64,000 nucleotides of DNA, taken from positions 62,001 to 126,000 of the forward strand of contig JACRCO010000072.1 of assembly GCA_016218975.1 (NCBI GenBank), written 5' to 3'. Of the stretch, positions 16,224-24,825 are shown one piece after another (within the stretch, counting starts at the first letter, position 1; each line of letters starts with the position of its first letter). The translations under genes and the position numbers were made by a program. This DNA comes from Deltaproteobacteria bacterium (GTDB taxonomy: Bacteria; Desulfobacterota; Deferrimicrobia; Deferrimicrobiales; Deferrimicrobiaceae). Under the pieces are notes generated by a model. It saw only the letters and a program-made list of their open reading frames with translations. It did no database searches and was not told where the DNA came from.

Positions 16224-16358
16224 GTGGGTTAGTGGAGGGGCGACGCCAACATGGCGTCTCAAACATCACTTCTTCCAGAACGGGTGTCCGGGAAAGGGCC
16301 TGGAAGCCGCATGGGGGAAGTAATGCCCGCTCAGGTTACGACTGGATCCGCTATTGCA

Positions 16359-16784
16359 CTACGATTCGGCGCCGGGAAACGCCAGGTATTCCACGGCGGT
16401 GCAGACCCGTATCGCCGGCTTGCGGTAGTGCTTGATGTTGCGTGTGATGAGAACGGGCACCTTTGCGGCAAGCGCCGCGTGGTACTGGAGGGCGTCCTCG
16501 AAATCGGTGAAACCGGCGTTCAATGCGGCGGATACGGTCTCGCCGCCGACGGGCAACACCGTGACCACCTCTCGCAGCAGTTTAAGGATTTCGATGGCCC
16601 GGCGCCCGGAGGTTTCCTTACGCAATATGTAATGCAGGTTGGCGAAAGACAACGACGAAACACATGCTTTCAGCGTTCCACGCTCGGCCATGGAAAAGAG
16701 CCGTGCGGCAGGAAAATAAAAAGGTTCCCGGCGCGCAAGGAGGTCCAGCACGACATCCGTGTCGACGAAGACCGCCTTCTTCAC
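16359..16784 (-). CDS. PIN-domain RNase toxin (VapC-like)
   Basis: 141-residue PIN-domain protein, probably an endoribonuclease toxin. Acidic metal-binding residues are visible: VFVDTDVVLDLL near residue 7 (first Asp), and DFEDALQYHAA near 94, followed by LITRNIKHYR near 113. Start is GTG at 16784, overlapping the stop of the antitoxin gene (GTGA). The middle region, CVSSLSFANLHYILRKE, resembles the PIN proteins that pair with DUF6364-type antitoxins. It ends the accessory island on its right side together with the partner gene. Confidence 0.85.
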   Translation of the reverse strand: MKKAVFVDTDVVLDLLARREPFYFPAARLFSMAERGTLKACVSSLSFANLHYILRKETSGRRAIEILKLLREVVTVLPVGGETVSAALNAGFTDFEDALQYHAALAAKVPVLITRNIKHYRKPAIRVCTAVEYLAFPGAES

Positions 16785-17029
16785 CTGTATTTATCCGCAA
16801 GGTAGTCCGCGTATCCCTTCTTTTTCCCCTTGCGAACGGCGACGGCGGGGATTACTCCGGACAGCGCGGCCACCTTATTGGTGATGTCGCCGCCGTCGGC
16901 CGATGTGCGCGTAATATCCCGCAGATACCCTTCGACGAGTTTGGACAGGCTCTTGTGCTGTTTGCGGGAAAAATGCTTGGCCCGCTCGATCACGTTCTTC
17001 TCGACGCTCAGGGTTAGTTTGGAAGACAT
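16781..17029 (-). CDS. DUF6364-type antitoxin
   Basis: 82-residue basic protein starting MSSKLTLSVEKNVIERAKHF, typical of small antitoxins with a ribbon-helix-helix-like N terminus. A lysine-rich C-terminal tail (VRKGKKKGYADYLADKY) probably contacts the PIN toxin. ATG at 17029 was preferred over an upstream in-frame start at 17104 because AGGAGG lies 8 bases before it on this strand. Overlap with the toxin gene is 4 bases. Likely to repress its own promoter, as most such antitoxins do. Confidence 0.75.
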   Translation of the reverse strand: MSSKLTLSVEKNVIERAKHFSRKQHKSLSKLVEGYLRDITRTSADGGDITNKVAALSGVIPAVAVRKGKKKGYADYLADKYR

Positions 17030-17059
17030 TTCCGTTTCCTCCTGATACGTGATAATTTT

Positions 17060-17088
17060 ACGATACATTACGTACTTCGGCATTGCAA
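17060..17088 (-). promoter_or_regulatory. Possible promoter of the PIN toxin-antitoxin pair
   Basis: On the minus strand, TTGCAA (17088-17083), a 17-base spacer and TATCGT (17065-17060). Each hexamer matches 4 of 6 positions. The -10 region lies in an AT-rich stretch with TACG/CGTA dyads that could bind the antitoxin. Confidence 0.35.
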
Positions 17089-17196
17089 CAGCCAGGCGGG
17101 CCATAACGGGGTGTGCATCCAGGGCGGTCCGTGGTATATTTGCTGAATCCCGGACCTAAACCAGGCATCTTTCCCGTAAAAACACAGGAGATGGAA

Positions 17197-17757
17197 ATGC
17201 TGAAGAAGGAAGAGTGCGTGCTGTACAGCGGAGGAGCCAAGGGCGCGGAGCAGGAGTTCGGAGCCCAGGCGGAAAAGTACGGAATCGAAGAGGTCAACTT
17301 CACGTTCGACGGGCACGGGACGGTGCGCACCCGGGGCCTTCGGACGCTTTCCCCCGAGGAACTCAAGAGCGGCGACGTGAGCCTTGCCTATGTATCGAAT
17401 CTGATGCACCGCACCTACACCGACGCCATGTTCATCCGCAAGGTGCTCCAGACCCTTTGGTTCCAGGTGAACGCCGGGCAGGAGATCTACGTCGTCGGCA
17501 AGATCCTGGAAGACGGCACGGTGCGCGGCGGCACGGGCTGGGGGGCCGAGTTCGCAAAAATTTGCAACAAGCCGATCTTCGTCTTCGACCAGGATAAAAA
17601 CGCCTGGTTCGCCTGGGGGGAAACCCGGTGGATGGAGGTCGTGGATCCCGGCAACCTGCGGATCGGCCACTCCCGATTCACCGGAACCGGAACGAGGTTC
17701 CTTGAAGAAAACGGACGCCGGGCCATCCGGGAACTTTTCGAGCGCTCCTTCAAGTAA
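17197..17757 (+). CDS. SLOG-superfamily-like putative nucleotide-binding protein
   Basis: 186-residue protein I cannot name. It begins with [14 protein letters not shown] near residue 9, a glycine-rich loop after a beta strand as in SLOG/YpsA/LOG-type Rossmann proteins. A second glycine-rich turn, [21 protein letters not shown] near 113, is where such folds place the PGGxGT-like site. These folds bind nucleotides or nucleotide-linked ligands; the role here is unknown. ATG 17197 was chosen over ATG 17191 because AGGAG at 17186-17190 is correctly spaced only for 17197. The next gene, typA, starts 22 bases after its stop, so the two may be cotranscribed. Confidence 0.55.
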   Translation: MLKKEECVLYSGGAKGAEQEFGAQAEKYGIEEVNFTFDGHGTVRTRGLRTLSPEELKSGDVSLAYVSNLMHRTYTDAMFIRKVLQTLWFQVNAGQEIYVVGKILEDGTVRGGTGWGAEFAKICNKPIFVFDQDKNAWFAWGETRWMEVVDPGNLRIGHSRFTGTGTRFLEENGRRAIRELFERSFK

Positions 17758-17779
17758 TACGACCGCTACGATAAACGGC

Positions 17780-19588
17780 ATGAGACCTTCCGACATACGC
17801 AACGTTGCGATCATCGCCCACGTCGACCACGGAAAGACCACTCTCGTCGATGCGATGCTCAAGCAGAGCGGCATTTTCCGCGTGAACCAGGACGTTCCCG
17901 ACCGCGTGATGGACTCCATCGACCTGGAGCGGGAGAAGGGGATCACGATCATGGCGAAGAACACCGCCGTGGTCTACCGCGGGGTGAAGATCAATATCGT
18001 GGACACACCGGGCCACGCGGACTTCGGCGGCGAGGTGGAGCGCACCCTTAAGATGGTCGATGGCGTGCTCCTGCTGGTCGACGCATCCGAGGGGCCTCTT
18101 CCCCAGACCCGGTTCGTGCTGAAAAAAGCGCTGGAAGAGGAATTACCGGTGATCCTCGCCGTGAACAAGATCGACCGGCCCGACGCGCGTATCGACGAAG
18201 TGATAAACGAGGTCTACGACCTCTTCATCGACCTCGACGCGACGGAGGAGCAGCTCGAGTTCCCGATCCTGTTCACTAACGCGCGCGCCGGGACGGCCCG
18301 GGAAAAGGATAAAGCGGAGGGGCACGACCTTCGCCCGCTCTTCGACCGGATCCTCACCCACATTCCGCCGCCGTCGGGGGACCCGTCCGGACCGCTTCAG
18401 TTCCTCGTTACCAACCTGGACTACAGCGATTACGTCGGACGGCTGGCCGTGGGGAGGGTCTTTTCGGGTACTCTCCGGGCCGCGGAGACGGTTACCGCCT
18501 GCGGGAAGAACGGCGCGCTGGACCGGATAAAGGTGGCCCTCCTTTACGGGTACGAGGGGCTCTCGCGCAAGGAGATTCCGGAGGCGGGCGCGGGGGACAT
18601 CGTGGCCGTGGCGGGGGCGGAGAGCATCACCATAGGGGACACGCTTTCCGACCTGGAGACTCCGCGTCCTCTCCCGCGGATCGCCGTAGACGAGCCGACG
18701 GTCTCGATGGTCTTCTCCATCAACACTTCCCCCGTGGCAGGCAGGGAGGGCAAGTTCGTGACCTCCCGGCAATTGAGGGACCGCCTCGAAAAGGAACTTC
18801 TCTCGAATGTCTCATTAAGGATCGACTTTTCGGGAACGGATGCTTTCACGGTCATGGGGCGCGGAGAGCTTCAGCTTGCGATCCTTATCGAGATGATGCG
18901 GCGCGAGGGATTCGAGCTGTCGGTCTCCCGGCCGGAGGTGGTGACCAGGACCGAGAACGGCGTCCTGAAGGAGCCGGTTGAGATGCTCTTCGTCGATGTT
19001 CCGGAAAGCTACCTCGGGGCGGTCACGCAGGGGCTCGGGGCCAGGAAGGCGAAGATGACGAAGATGGTGAATCCCGGGCAGGGCAGGGTGCGCCTGGAAT
19101 ACAGGATCCCTTCGCGCGGGCTTATCGGGTTCCGCTCGGAGTTCCTTACGGAGACGCGCGGTACGGGGCTTCTGAACCATCTCTTCGACGGATACGATCC
19201 CTGGCTCGGACCGATTCCAGAGAGGATAAACGGGGCGCTGGTGGCCGACCGTACGGGGCGGTCGACCGCCTACGCGATCTTCCACCTTCAGTCGCGCGGC
19301 GCCTTCTTCATCGGTGAGGGGACGCAGGTCTACGAGGGGATGGTCGTCGGCGAGAACTCCAGGCCGGTGGATATCGACATCAACGTTACGAAGGAAAAGA
19401 AGCTCACCAACATCCGCGCGGCGGGCGCCGACGAGGCGCTGCGGCTTGTTCCTCCGCGCATCCTCTCGCTGGAAAGCTCGCTGGAGTTCATCAACGACGA
19501 CGAGCTGGTGGAAGTTACGCCCCACTCGCTGCGCCTTCGGAAAAAAATCCTCGAAGCGTCGCGCCGTCCGAAGCGGAAGGAAAATTAA
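17780..19588 (+). CDS. typA: Ribosome-associated GTPase TypA/BipA
   Basis: 602-residue translational GTPase that helps ribosome assembly and stress or cold adaptation. G motifs: G1 AHVDHGKTT near residue 12, the switch region with [10 protein letters not shown]3 [14 protein letters not shown] near 75 and G4 NKIDRP near 129. EF-G-like domains follow, and the TypA-specific C-terminal part includes [17 protein letters not shown] and [13 protein letters not shown] 17780 begins at MRPSDIRN, the conserved N terminus. The frame is open further upstream, but that part overlaps the preceding gene. No strong ribosome site is visible. Confidence 0.97.
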   Translation: MRPSDIRNVAIIAHVDHGKTTLVDAMLKQSGIFRVNQDVPDRVMDSIDLEREKGITIMAKNTAVVYRGVKINIVDTPGHADFGGEVERTLKMVDGVLLLVDASEGPLPQTRFVLKKALEEELPVILAVNKIDRPDARIDEVINEVYDLFIDLDATEEQLEFPILFTNARAGTAREKDKAEGHDLRPLFDRILTHIPPPSGDPSGPLQFLVTNLDYSDYVGRLAVGRVFSGTLRAAETVTACGKNGALDRIKVALLYGYEGLSRKEIPEAGAGDIVAVAGAESITIGDTLSDLETPRPLPRIAVDEPTVSMVFSINTSPVAGREGKFVTSRQLRDRLEKELLSNVSLRIDFSGTDAFTVMGRGELQLAILIEMMRREGFELSVSRPEVVTRTENGVLKEPVEMLFVDVPESYLGAVTQGLGARKAKMTKMVNPGQGRVRLEYRIPSRGLIGFRSEFLTETRGTGLLNHLFDGYDPWLGPIPERINGALVADRTGRSTAYAIFHLQSRGAFFIGEGTQVYEGMVVGENSRPVDIDINVTKEKKLTNIRAAGADEALRLVPPRILSLESSLEFINDDELVEVTPHSLRLRKKILEASRRPKRKEN

Positions 19589-19654
19589 GGTGGCAACTTC
19601 GGATTCCGTCGCGCATACTTATTAGAACGGTATTTTGAGCAAGGAGCATCCGAT

Positions 19655-20167
19655 ATGCCGAAAGCCGCACCGGTAAAGCGGAAGCACAATGCGTCCGGCG
19701 CGCTTGCACGAGCGCTGAAGTTCGAGAAACAGGGGAAAAGGTTTTTCTCCAACGCGGCGGCCAAAGCGTCCGATCCGTTCGCGAGGCAGGTCTTCGAACT
19801 CCTCGCCGTCCTGGAAGACAAGCACTGCCAGGATATCCTTGCGATCGACGCGAAGCTGGAGCAGGACGGGAAATTTCCGGCCGTGTCCACCGCGTCGAGC
19901 GAGGTGAGGATGAGGATGTTCCAGCGGGAAACCGCCAGGCTCCGCAAGGAGAAGACGGTCACGGGAGACGCGGCGGCGGCCATGCGCAAGGCCCTGGGCT
20001 TCGAGGCGGAAGGGCGCGAAATGTACCGCAGGATGGCCGACAGGGCGGCGCATCCCATGGAGAAGAAGTTCTTCCGGCTCCTGTCCGCGGAGGAAGCGGC
20101 GCATTTCGAAGTTGTTTACGAGTATCTTGAATTTCTGGAGGCGACCGGCCTCCGTATGGGGGAGTAG
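19655..20167 (+). CDS. Rubrerythrin-type ferritin-like di-iron protein
   Basis: 170-residue four-helix protein with di-iron ligand motifs: ALKFEKQGKRFF near residue 20, LEDKHCQDI near 52, GFEAEGREMY near 115 and LLSAEEAAHFEVVYEYL near 143. The spacing of two Glu-rich helices each followed by an ExxH-like motif matches the rubrerythrin/ferritin-like superfamily (YciE/rubrerythrin-like, without a rubredoxin domain). Probable role: peroxide reduction or iron handling in an anaerobe. AAGGAG precedes the ATG. The 94-base gap downstream separates it from the cytochrome operon. Confidence 0.85.
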   Translation: MPKAAPVKRKHNASGALARALKFEKQGKRFFSNAAAKASDPFARQVFELLAVLEDKHCQDILAIDAKLEQDGKFPAVSTASSEVRMRMFQRETARLRKEKTVTGDAAAAMRKALGFEAEGREMYRRMADRAAHPMEKKFFRLLSAEEAAHFEVVYEYLEFLEATGLRMGE

Positions 20168-20261
20168 AGGGCGATCGGGGGTTGGGGGGCAATCCCCGTT
20201 TGCCGGGAAAATTGCCGAATAACGCATTAATTCCTCTTTTCATCTTTTCAACGAGGGTCCG

Positions 20262-20810
20262 ATGGGAAATACACGCTTGACCTGTCTCTGCCTCTTCGCG
20301 GCGATCGCGATGTCTTTCCTTCATGCCGTACCCGCGGGAGCCGCGCACCAGGCGGAAGAACGGAAAGCCCGGACGGAGGCGCAGGCCGCGCAGCAGTTTC
20401 CGGTTCCGCCGCCGCCTTTCACGCCCGGCATCTTCCCGTGTTCCGAGTGCCACAAGGAAATCAAGCCGAACCCCAGGCGCAGGGAACTCAAGGACGAACA
20501 CACCGGCATCGTCCTGAACCATGCACAGGGGCAGCGCTGGTGCCTCGACTGCCACGATATCGGCAACCGGGACAAGCTACGGCTGGTCTCCGGGGAAAAG
20601 ATAAGCTTCTCGGAGTCGTACCGGCTGTGCGGACAGTGCCATGGTGACAAGTACCGCGACTGGAAGGTCGGCGTCCACGGCAAGCGGTCCGGACAGTGGG
20701 ACGGGAAGAAGGAATACCTGCTGTGCGCGCACTGCCACAACCCGCATGACCCGCGGTACAAGCCCATTCAGCCGATGCCTCCCCCGGTCCGTCCGGAGAG
20801 GACACGGTGA
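20262..20810 (+). CDS. Periplasmic tetraheme cytochrome c (module 1)
   Basis: 182-residue exported protein with a Sec signal peptide (hydrophobic core to about residue 27, cleavage near AGAA). Four CxxCH haem sites are visible: CSECH, CLDCH, CGQCH and CAHCH. The last is followed by NPHDPRYKPIQPMPPP. The family resembles the tetraheme subunits encoded beside ferredoxin-NrfD pairs in Geobacter-type Cbc complexes. It probably exchanges electrons between a membrane quinone module and periplasmic partners. It is the first gene of module 1, with the four-cluster ferredoxin gene 69 bases downstream. No membrane anchor remains after cleavage. Confidence 0.88.
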   Translation: MGNTRLTCLCLFAAIAMSFLHAVPAGAAHQAEERKARTEAQAAQQFPVPPPPFTPGIFPCSECHKEIKPNPRRRELKDEHTGIVLNHAQGQRWCLDCHDIGNRDKLRLVSGEKISFSESYRLCGQCHGDKYRDWKVGVHGKRSGQWDGKKEYLLCAHCHNPHDPRYKPIQPMPPPVRPERTR

Positions 20811-20879
20811 AGAGGGGCAGCCCGAATTCGCCGCCTGCGCCTCCGGCGCAGCGCTTCAGGAATTACAGGAGAGGATGAC

Positions 20880-21806
20880 ATGCCGGACAAGGAAACGCGC
20901 GAGCAGAAGGTCTTTCGTCTTTCGCGGAGGAAAGCGCTTAAAAGCCTGGCCGCGGCCGCCGGAGCGCTTGCCCTCCCCGGGAAGGACGCGTCCGCCTCGT
21001 TCTGGGAGTCTTTCTTCCAGAAGAACTTCCGCGAACTGCGCAAGGACGAGTTGCAGAAGATCCTTGCCCGCATGGAAAGGGAATACAGCGCTCAGTACGG
21101 CAAGCCCGTCAAGGTGAAGGCCACGCCTCCTCGCGAGGGCGTCCAGTACGGGTACGCGCTCGACCTCTCGCGGTGCATCGGCTGCCGGCGCTGCGTCTAC
21201 GGCTGCGTCAAGGAGAACAACCAGTCCCGCGATCCGCAGATCCACTGGATCCGCGTCCTTCAGCTTAACAAGGAGAAGGGGGTGGACCTGGAGGAGGCGG
21301 AGCAGTACTACAACCCGGCCAAGGTGCCGGAACCGGGACATTTCTACATGCCCGTCCAGTGCCACATGTGCAAGAACCCTCCGTGCACGAAGGTGTGCCC
21401 GGTCCAGGCCACGTGGACGGAGAGCGACGGGCTCGTCGTGGTGGATTACAACTGGTGCATCGGCTGCCGTTACTGCATGGCTGCGTGCCCGTACGGAGCG
21501 CGCCACTTCAACTGGAAAAAGCCGGGCCTTCCCGCCGCGGAGCTCAACCCCGACACGCACATCCTCGGGAACCGCCCCCGTCCGGTCGGCGTTGTGGAGA
21601 AGTGCACCTTCTGCATCCAGCGGACGAGGGAGAACCCGGGGCGCTACCCGGCGTGCGTCGAGGCGTGCCCGGTGGGTGCCCGCAAGTTCGGGAACCTGCT
21701 GGATCCGGACAGCGAGATCCGGTACATCATCGAAAACAAGCGGGTGTTCATCCTGAAGGAGGACCTCAACACCCAGCCGAAGTTCTTCTACTTCTACGCG
21801 ACGTGA
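20880..21806 (+). CDS. Four-cluster [4Fe-4S] ferredoxin subunit, Tat-exported (module 1)
   Basis: 308-residue iron-sulfur protein of the DmsB/NrfC/HybA type. The N terminus carries a twin-arginine signal (LSRRKALKSLAAAAGALAL, residues 19-37), so it is exported folded. Four Cys clusters: CIGCRRCVYGC near residue 100, CHMCKNPPCTKVC near 161, CIGCRYCMAAC near 192, and CTFC followed by CVEAC in 242-263. It would relay electrons between the tetraheme cytochrome and the NrfD-type membrane protein. AGGAGAGG precedes the ATG. The nrfD-like gene begins 16 bases after its stop. Confidence 0.93.
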   Translation: MPDKETREQKVFRLSRRKALKSLAAAAGALALPGKDASASFWESFFQKNFRELRKDELQKILARMEREYSAQYGKPVKVKATPPREGVQYGYALDLSRCIGCRRCVYGCVKENNQSRDPQIHWIRVLQLNKEKGVDLEEAEQYYNPAKVPEPGHFYMPVQCHMCKNPPCTKVCPVQATWTESDGLVVVDYNWCIGCRYCMAACPYGARHFNWKKPGLPAAELNPDTHILGNRPRPVGVVEKCTFCIQRTRENPGRYPACVEACPVGARKFGNLLDPDSEIRYIIENKRVFILKEDLNTQPKFFYFYAT

Positions 21807-21822
21807 GAGTCAGGGGCGGACG

Positions 21823-23094
21823 ATGAAAATGATCTGGGAATTTTTCAAGGGGACGCTGGTCCTCGTTTTCCGGGGGAGCAAGGCATATTACGCATGGGTG
21901 TTGGGCCTCCTGCTGCTGATGGCGGCCGGAGCGGCCGCATACGTTTACCAGATCCAGGCCGGGCTGATCGTCACCGCGATGCGGGACCAGGTATCCTGGG
22001 GGTTCTACATCTCCAACTTCACGTTCCTCGTCGGCGTGGCTGCCGCGGCCGTCCTGTTAGTCATTCCCGCGTACGTATATCACTGGAAGCCGATCAAGGA
22101 GATCGCCGTCCTGGGCGAGATGCTGGCCGTTTCCGCCATGGTGATGTGCCTCCTGTTCGTAACCGTCGACATCGGGCGTCCCGAGCGCTTCTGGCACCTC
22201 ATACCCAAGATCGGCATTCTCAACTTCCCGCAGTCGCTCCTCGCATGGGACGTTGTGGTGCTGAACACGTACCTTGTCCTGAACCTGGTTATCGCCGTCT
22301 TCATCCTCTACAACCTGTACCACCGGCGGGAGCCGAACAAATCCTTCACGACGCCGCTGATCCTGTTCTCCATCCCCGCCGCCGTTTCGATCCACACGGT
22401 TACGGCGTTCCTCTACAACGGCCTGGGCGCGCGCCCCTTCTGGAACGCCTCGATTCTCGCGCCCCGGTTCCTTGCGTCGGCCTTCTGCTCCGGCCCTGCG
22501 TTCATGATCATGCTCTTCCAGGTGATCCGGAAGTACACCAAGACGGAAATCAAGGACGAGGCGATCTTCAAGGTCGCCGAGCTCATCGCCTATTCCATGT
22601 TCCTGAACCTCTTCCTGCTGGGCGCCGAGGTGTTCAAGGAGTACTACTCGGACACGATCCACCTTGCGCCCATGAAGTACCTCTTCCAGGGGCTTCACGG
22701 GCATTCGTCGCTTGTGCCCTACATCTGGACCGCCATGATCTTCAACGTGACCGCGTTCATCCTCTTCCTTATCCCGAAGACCAGGGAAAACTTCGTCACG
22801 CTCAATATCGGGTGCGTGCTCATATTCATCGGCGTTTACATCGAAAAGGGCATGGGGCTCGTGATCCCGGGGCTGGCGCCCGACGTCCTGGGAGAGATCT
22901 ACGATTATTCCCCGACGGGCATCGAGTTCCTGGTGACGATTGGAATCTGGGCCACCGGGCTCTTCGTGTACACGATGCTCCTCCGGGTTGCGATTCCGAT
23001 CCTCAACGGGGACTTCCACGTCGGGGAGGACGGCGTAACGCCGGTGATCGCCGACCAGATGTTCATTCTCCAGCGGCCGGAAAGCCGGGGTTGA
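21823..23094 (+). CDS. NrfD/PsrC-family quinone-interacting membrane subunit (module 1)
   Basis: 423-residue polytopic protein with about ten hydrophobic segments, matching the NrfD/HybB/DsrP family that exchanges electrons with membrane quinones. Conserved features include SWGFYISNFTFLVG near residue 59, DIGRPERFWHL near 117 and KEYYSDTIHLAPMKYLF near 270. The C-terminal about 20 residues are hydrophilic. It closes module 1 (cytochrome, ferredoxin, NrfD). The direction of electron flow, quinol oxidation or quinone reduction, cannot be told from sequence. No catalytic molybdopterin or haem c nitrite reductase subunit is encoded nearby. Confidence 0.92.
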   Translation: MKMIWEFFKGTLVLVFRGSKAYYAWVLGLLLLMAAGAAAYVYQIQAGLIVTAMRDQVSWGFYISNFTFLVGVAAAAVLLVIPAYVYHWKPIKEIAVLGEMLAVSAMVMCLLFVTVDIGRPERFWHLIPKIGILNFPQSLLAWDVVVLNTYLVLNLVIAVFILYNLYHRREPNKSFTTPLILFSIPAAVSIHTVTAFLYNGLGARPFWNASILAPRFLASAFCSGPAFMIMLFQVIRKYTKTEIKDEAIFKVAELIAYSMFLNLFLLGAEVFKEYYSDTIHLAPMKYLFQGLHGHSSLVPYIWTAMIFNVTAFILFLIPKTRENFVTLNIGCVLIFIGVYIEKGMGLVIPGLAPDVLGEIYDYSPTGIEFLVTIGIWATGLFVYTMLLRVAIPILNGDFHVGEDGVTPVIADQMFILQRPESRG

Positions 23095-23133
23095 TTCCGA
23101 TTCCGATTGAGGCGATAGCGGGTCCCATTTCCG

Positions 23134-23162
23134 TTGACATCGCCGCGTGCTCTTTATAGAAT
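23134..23162 (+). promoter_or_regulatory. Strong sigma-70 promoter for module 2
   Basis: TTGACA at 23134-23139 (6 of 6), a 17-base spacer, then TAGAAT at 23157-23162 (5 of 6). Transcription would start near 23169. The leader of about 145 bases contains a hairpin, GGCCCAC (23180-23186) pairing with GTGGGCC (23205-23211), that could influence expression. Confidence 0.7.
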
Positions 23163-23314
23163 TCTTAAGCTTTTTTCCAGGCCCACGACAACCCGGGGGG
23201 GCGGGTGGGCCAAGGGTCGCGTAGAGCCGTATTTCAGATGACTATTTCCACATCTCCGGCGAATCCCGATACCTCCGCATCATTTCCCATAGTTTCCGGG
23301 AGGAAGAACGCGCA

Positions 23315-24073
23315 ATGAAAAATTTCCTGTCGAAAATGCCGGATGCCCTGGTCAGGCTGCTGGTCGTCTTCCTGGCCTTCGGCATCATCGGGGCGTTCGT
23401 CGTCATCGTGCTGATCCCGAAGCCGATGAAGGACGTAAAAATCCAGTGGGCGGACTCCACGAAGAGGGAACAGGCAAAACCGGTCAAGTATGCCGGCTTC
23501 CATGCCTGCGCGGAGTGCCACGACAAGCTCTACGAGAAGAAGAAGACGGGGTACCACAAGGACCTTTCCTGCGAGACGTGCCACGGGCCGGCCAAGGCGC
23601 ATACCGAGGACCCGGACAAGGTAAAACCGTCCATCCCGAAGGAGCGTGCCTACTGCGTCCTGTGCCATGCATACAATCCTTCACGTCCCAGAGGCTTCCC
23701 TCAGATAAACCCGGTGGCCCACAACCCGCTGAAGCCCTGCGCGTCGTGCCACAACCCGCACGACCCGAAGCCGCCGACGACTCCGAAGGAGTGCTCCGCG
23801 TGCCACGGAGAGATCGCCCGTACGAAAGCGGTGTCCCACCACGTGGCCCTGGAATGCACGACGTGCCACCAGGCGCCCCGGCAGCACAAGATCGCCCCGC
23901 GGAGCGTGAAGCCGTCGAAGCCGCAGAGCAGGGAGTTCTGCGGAAAGTGCCACGCCAAGGACGCGAAGGACAGGATGGCGAAGAACGCCCCGAGAGTGGA
24001 CCTGGCGACGCACGGTGAGAAATACGTGTGCTGGCAATGCCATTATCCCCATTCGCCGGAGGTGGAAGAATGA
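23315..24073 (+). CDS. Membrane-anchored octaheme cytochrome c (module 2)
   Basis: 252-residue cytochrome with one N-terminal membrane segment (about residues 12-35, LVRLLVVFLAFGIIGAF) and no obvious cleavage site, so it is probably anchored. Eight CxxCH sites: CAECH, CETCH, CVLCH, CASCH, CSACH, CTTCH, CGKCH and CWQCH. Extra histidines such as AHNPLK and SHHVAL could supply distal haem ligands. GGGAGGAAG precedes the ATG. The stop overlaps the next start (ATGA). The architecture recalls NapC/NrfH-like and Cbc-type donors, but the eight-haem count differs from the four of module 1. Confidence 0.9.
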   Translation: MKNFLSKMPDALVRLLVVFLAFGIIGAFVVIVLIPKPMKDVKIQWADSTKREQAKPVKYAGFHACAECHDKLYEKKKTGYHKDLSCETCHGPAKAHTEDPDKVKPSIPKERAYCVLCHAYNPSRPRGFPQINPVAHNPLKPCASCHNPHDPKPPTTPKECSACHGEIARTKAVSHHVALECTTCHQAPRQHKIAPRSVKPSKPQSREFCGKCHAKDAKDRMAKNAPRVDLATHGEKYVCWQCHYPHSPEVEE

Positions 24074-24825
24074 ACGGCAGGCGGAATTTTCTGAGGAACA
24101 CTCTGGCGTTCCTCGTCTCCGGCACCGCGATCGGAGGGGGGATATTGAAGCTCTTCCCATCGAGCGCGCTGGCGAAAGAAGCCCCGCGGAAGGGGAAGTG
24201 GTACGGGTTCGGCGTCTCGGTGGACAAGTGCATCGGCTGCGGCCGCTGCATGGAGGCGTGCAAGGTGGAGAACGACGTCCCTCGTGAGCCGTTCTTCTTC
24301 CGTACGTGGGTCGAGCGTTACATCATTCGGAAGGACGGAGAGGCGGTCGTCAAGGCGATCAATCCGAACGCGGAGCCTATGGCCGCCGATACTTCCGGCG
24401 ACCGCAGCATCCTGCGAAGCTTCTTCGTCCCGAAGCTTTGCAACCAGTGCGCGGATCCTCCGTGTGCCCAGGTCTGCCCCGTCGGGGCGACCTTCCAGAC
24501 GGCGGACGGAGTCGTCCTCGTCAACGAAAAGACGTGCGTCGGCTGCCGGTATTGCATACAGGCTTGCCCGTACGGCGCGCGATATCTTCATCCGGTTACG
24601 CGGACGGCGGACAAGTGCACCTTCTGCTATCACCGGATCTCGCAGGACCTGCTTCCCGCATGCGTCGAGGTCTGTCCGACCCAGGCCCGGATTTTCGGGG
24701 ACCTGAACAGCAGCGCAAGCCCCCTGTCGAGGTTCCGGCGGATGAACAAGATCCACGTGCTGAAACCGGCTCTCAACACGGAGCCGAAAGCCTACTACGC
24801 AGGTCTTGACGGAGAGGTCCGATGA
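24070..24825 (+). CDS. Four-cluster [4Fe-4S] ferredoxin subunit, Tat-exported (module 2)
   Basis: 251-residue NrfC/DmsB-type protein. The twin-arginine signal is GRRNFLRNTLAFLVSG at residues 3-18. Cys clusters: CIGCGRCMEAC near 56, CNQCADPPCAQVC near 121, CVGCRYCIQAC near 154, and CTFC followed by CVEVC in 181-199. ATG 24070 was chosen because it overlaps the cytochrome stop and places the Tat motif at the very start; the frame is open further upstream inside the cytochrome gene. It is shorter than its module 1 relative and diverged in the linkers, so the two modules are old duplicates rather than a recent copy. Confidence 0.93.
   Translation: MNGRRNFLRNTLAFLVSGTAIGGGILKLFPSSALAKEAPRKGKWYGFGVSVDKCIGCGRCMEACKVENDVPREPFFFRTWVERYIIRKDGEAVVKAINPNAEPMAADTSGDRSILRSFFVPKLCNQCADPPCAQVCPVGATFQTADGVVLVNEKTCVGCRYCIQACPYGARYLHPVTRTADKCTFCYHRISQDLLPACVEVCPTQARIFGDLNSSASPLSRFRRMNKIHVLKPALNTEPKAYYAGLDGEVR

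Noticed and set aside
20168-20261. Repeated TTGCCG boxes before the tetraheme cytochrome gene as a promoter
   Set aside because: Spacing to a -10-like hexamer is poor and the repeats form a weak hairpin; not enough to call.
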